Source: Pseudomonadota bacterium (GTDB lineage Bacteria > Myxococcota_A > Polyangia > Polyangiales > Polyangiaceae). Taken from it: DNA of 7,442 nucleotides. Position 1 is the first letter of the stretch. Each line of letters begins with the position of its first letter. The stretch is taken from contig JAEYVE010000250.1 of the NCBI GenBank assembly GCA_023432025.1, positions 1 through 7,442 on the forward strand, given 5' to 3'. Shown here piece by piece: positions 5,616 through 7,442 of this stretch. The position numbers and the translations under genes are program-made. Under the pieces are notes generated by a model. That model was not told the DNA's origin and searched no databases. It saw nothing but the letters and a program-made list of their open reading frames with translations.

Positions 5616-7442
5616 TGTCCCAACTCCCCCGCTTCGTCGGCCAAGCGCCGCAAATCGCGGAACACGCCGTCGATCTCTTCGGTCAGCTCGAAGCGCACGG
5701 ACGGCTGCCCCGGCAGCTTCCTCACCGACCAAGCCAGCTCACTTCCGCAGCCCGCACGAGTTTTCTCCGTACACCCGCCGCCCAGGAGCTTGAGAAAGCT
5801 CCAAGGTCCGGACGCCGCGGCCACTTCCTCCGTGAGCTCGATTTCGCTCGCGCTTTCGTTCAAAATTTCGACGCTGAGCGTCGAGCCTTCTCTTGACCAC
5901 CACGGCACCTCGACCAGCGTCTCGTCGGTCACCTGATTGAAGGACTGCACCCCAGCACCGGCCAGCGAGAGGTGAGCCAGCGCAATCAGCGGCTCCCCGA
6001 CGGTACCGCTCGGCAACGCGAGCGGCGTCAACCCCAAGACCACCGCGCGCCGCTCGCCGCTTGCCGACCAAAGAAGTGTCGTCAGACGCTCGGCAGCCCG
6101 TAGGTACTCGATGAGCCCCTCCGGCTCCGGCAAGCGCGGACGCATCACCCAGTCTCGGCGCCACTTCGAACTGCGGCTGCGACGCGCCGTCACGACGGGC
6201 GAGAGTGCCTCTTCCACCGTCGCCCACAGACGACCACTCGGGCCGAACTCCTCCGTCACCGCATCGGTAGAGGCCGCCGCCTCACCGACCGAAAACGGAT
6301 ACTGACGAAGCACCGGTAACGCGGGGCGCACGAGCTCCTGGTACCAATACCTTCGGATCTCCATCAGCGCGTGGTTACGCAGGAGCTCCACGGGAAGCTC
6401 GAAGGGCCTGCGCCACTCCCCCGTGATCCGCGCGGCGTCGAGCCACGATGCCAGCTCTCGGTCCACCGCCGCTCGGTCCAGCACGTCGAGAACACCAAGA
6501 GCTGCCCGGAGCCGCTTGTCGACCGCCGACCCGCTCTCCTCGCTGGCCGCAGCATCCGACGTCACGCTTTGGAGCAGTTTCACGTAAGGTTCGAGCCCCT
6601 TGCCCTCCCCAACCGCCACGACCCCCGCCAAAGGCCGCAGCGAGCTCCGGATGCCCGAAGCCTCCGGCCCTTCTGCAGACAACGCGGCGTGCCCGGCCAC
6701 CGTGGCGACGAGTTCTTGAAACCACGAGCCTTCCGCGACGAGCTCCTCGACCGCCGCCTTCGTGGCACTCAGACTCGCCGGCGCGATGCGTGGGGCTAGG
6801 AAGTAGGAGCGGAGCGCCTCCGCGTAGCTTTCTCCGTACGCGTCGGAGTGTCCCTCGACGAGCGCAAGCAGCCCACGGCGGTCGCTCGGCGGCAACGCGG
6901 ACTCTTGCAGGCGCTCGGAGAACTTCGTCAACGCCGGTGCGACGTGCGCTTCGTACGCCCCGCGCGTGAAGCGGTCCGGCAAGTCGCCGATCAGGCGCTC
7001 GCCCCTCGTTCCCCCCACCCCCGAGTCCTCCCGGTCGGACGCTGCATCGCGCGGAAAGAACCAGCTTCCGTCGTACCCGGAGCGCGCGTACGGACACTCT
7101 TGGAGCAAGCGGTCTCCAGTTATCGTCGCTCCGCAACGCTCAGCTAGAAATGCTCGATACGCCGCCCGCGCTCTCGCGCTGGCCACCGCGCGTTGAAATC
7201 CGACGCGCGAAATCCGTTCTTCGCGACCATCGAACTGGACCTCGAGGCTTTGATCCTCCGCTGGAGCCTCTGCGCGCGGGAGCGCGACGCGCTCCACCAG
7301 AGCCGCCAGCGTCGGCGGCGCTTCCTCCGTCCCGAGCGGAGGCACTTCGTCCAACCAAGCCCGCAGCGCCACCAGATCTTCCAAGTTCTGCGCGACGAAC
7401 TTCAGCTCGTCCTCGAGCGCCACTCGCCCCCGACCCTCCGCG
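5612..7442 (-). CDS. tssM: Type VI secretion inner-membrane protein TssM/IcmF, C-terminal part (5' end outside window)
   Basis: TssM spans the inner membrane, and its periplasmic C terminus meets TssJ to build the T6SS trans-envelope channel. Only about 610 C-terminal residues are here. The frame stays open to the window edge past a GTG at 7423, and complete TssM proteins exceed 1,000 residues, so the transmembrane helices and any N-terminal nucleotide-binding domain lie beyond 7442. Numbering from 7423, recognisable landmarks are LPDRFTRGAYE (148-158, the family's FT-x-x-GY region), RYWYQELVRPALPVLRQYPF (358-377), EFGPSGRLW (392-400) and GPWSFLKLL (539-547), which matches the GPW-L-R-LL motif of the IcmF C-terminal domain. 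Four cysteines (C97, C110, C551, C559) could form periplasmic disulfides. The stop overlaps the tssJ start (ATGA), so the two partners are probably co-translated. Assignment as TssM is firm; the boundary to the upstream part is unknown. Confidence 0.83.
   Translation of the reverse strand, partial: AEGRGRVALEDELKFVAQNLEDLVALRAWLDEVPPLGTEEAPPTLAALVERVALPRAEAPAEDQSLEVQFDGREERISRVGFQRAVASARARAAYRAFLAERCGATITGDRLLQECPYARSGYDGSWFFPRDAASDREDSGVGGTRGERLIGDLPDRFTRGAYEAHVAPALTKFSERLQESALPPSDRRGLLALVEGHSDAYGESYAEALRSYFLAPRIAPASLSATKAAVEELVAEGSWFQELVATVAGHAALSAEGPEASGIRSSLRPLAGVVAVGEGKGLEPYVKLLQSVTSDAAASEESGSAVDKRLRAALGVLDVLDRAAVDRELASWLDAARITGEWRRPFELPVELLRNHALMEIRRYWYQELVRPALPVLRQYPFSVGEAAASTDAVTEEFGPSGRLWATVEEALSPVVTARRSRSSKWRRDWVMRPRLPEPEGLIEYLRAAERLTTLLWSASGERRAVVLGLTPLALPSGTVGEPLIALAHLSLAGAGVQSFNQVTDETLVEVPWWSREGSTLSVEILNESASEIELTEEVAAASGPWSFLKLLGGGCTEKTRAGCGSELAWSVRKLPGQPSVRFELTEEIDGVFRDLRRLADEAGELGQ

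Noticed and set aside
5616..5732. A longer N terminus for tssJ starting at 5732.
   Set aside because: It would add 39 Arg/Ala-rich residues in front of a clear lipoprotein signal peptide and lie wholly inside tssM in another frame. The ATG at 5615 has a better ribosome-binding context.
4947..5936. Long plus-strand open frame running through the tRNA, terminator, tssJ and the end of tssM.
   Set aside because: It covers a structural RNA and a terminator, and its Arg/Pro/Ser-rich translation is the antisense shadow of GC-rich coding DNA.

Overview
The window is GC-rich, with strongly G/C-ending codons in the long genes, several GTG starts and 4-nt gene overlaps. It reads like a chromosomal segment of a large-genome Gram-negative bacterium. 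The gene content (a class I-type photolyase, an AsmA-like/GT51 fusion, a type VI secretion operon) fits a myxobacterium-like member of the Myxococcota/Polyangia. That placement is inference, because no 16S or other taxonomic marker is present.

Layout from left to right. Positions 1-186 are short and unresolved, with a hairpin and one copy of a dispersed inverted repeat. A DNA photolyase (187-1605, +) follows. It is convergent with a leftward pair: a large membrane-anchored AsmA-like/GT51 peptidoglycan glycosyltransferase (4688-2106, -) followed, with a 4-nt GTGA overlap, by the tRNA adenosine deaminase TadA (2109-1621, -). Positions 4689-4931 are a divergent intergenic region. On the minus strand it carries alternative hairpins upstream of the glycosyltransferase gene; on the plus strand it carries a likely tRNA promoter. 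A complete tRNA-Lys(CTT) lies at 4932-5007, with a strong and probably bidirectional intrinsic terminator just after it. After a 14-bp tandem duplication and the second copy of the inverted repeat comes the 3' end of a leftward type VI secretion operon: tssM (IcmF-like, 5' end outside the window) overlapping tssJ (outer-membrane lipoprotein) by an ATGA.

Functionally there are three blocks. One is light-driven DNA repair. The second is an envelope-synthesis gene coupled to an essential tRNA-editing enzyme. The third is the TssM-TssJ half of the T6SS membrane complex, whose operon ends against a tRNA gene. No CRISPR array, insertion sequence, rRNA or defence cassette is visible. I do not see a clearly undescribed system. 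The most unusual items are the AsmA-like/GT51 architecture, the tyrosine in the middle of the photolyase Trp triad, the inverted intergenic repeat pair, and the alternative hairpins before the glycosyltransferase gene.
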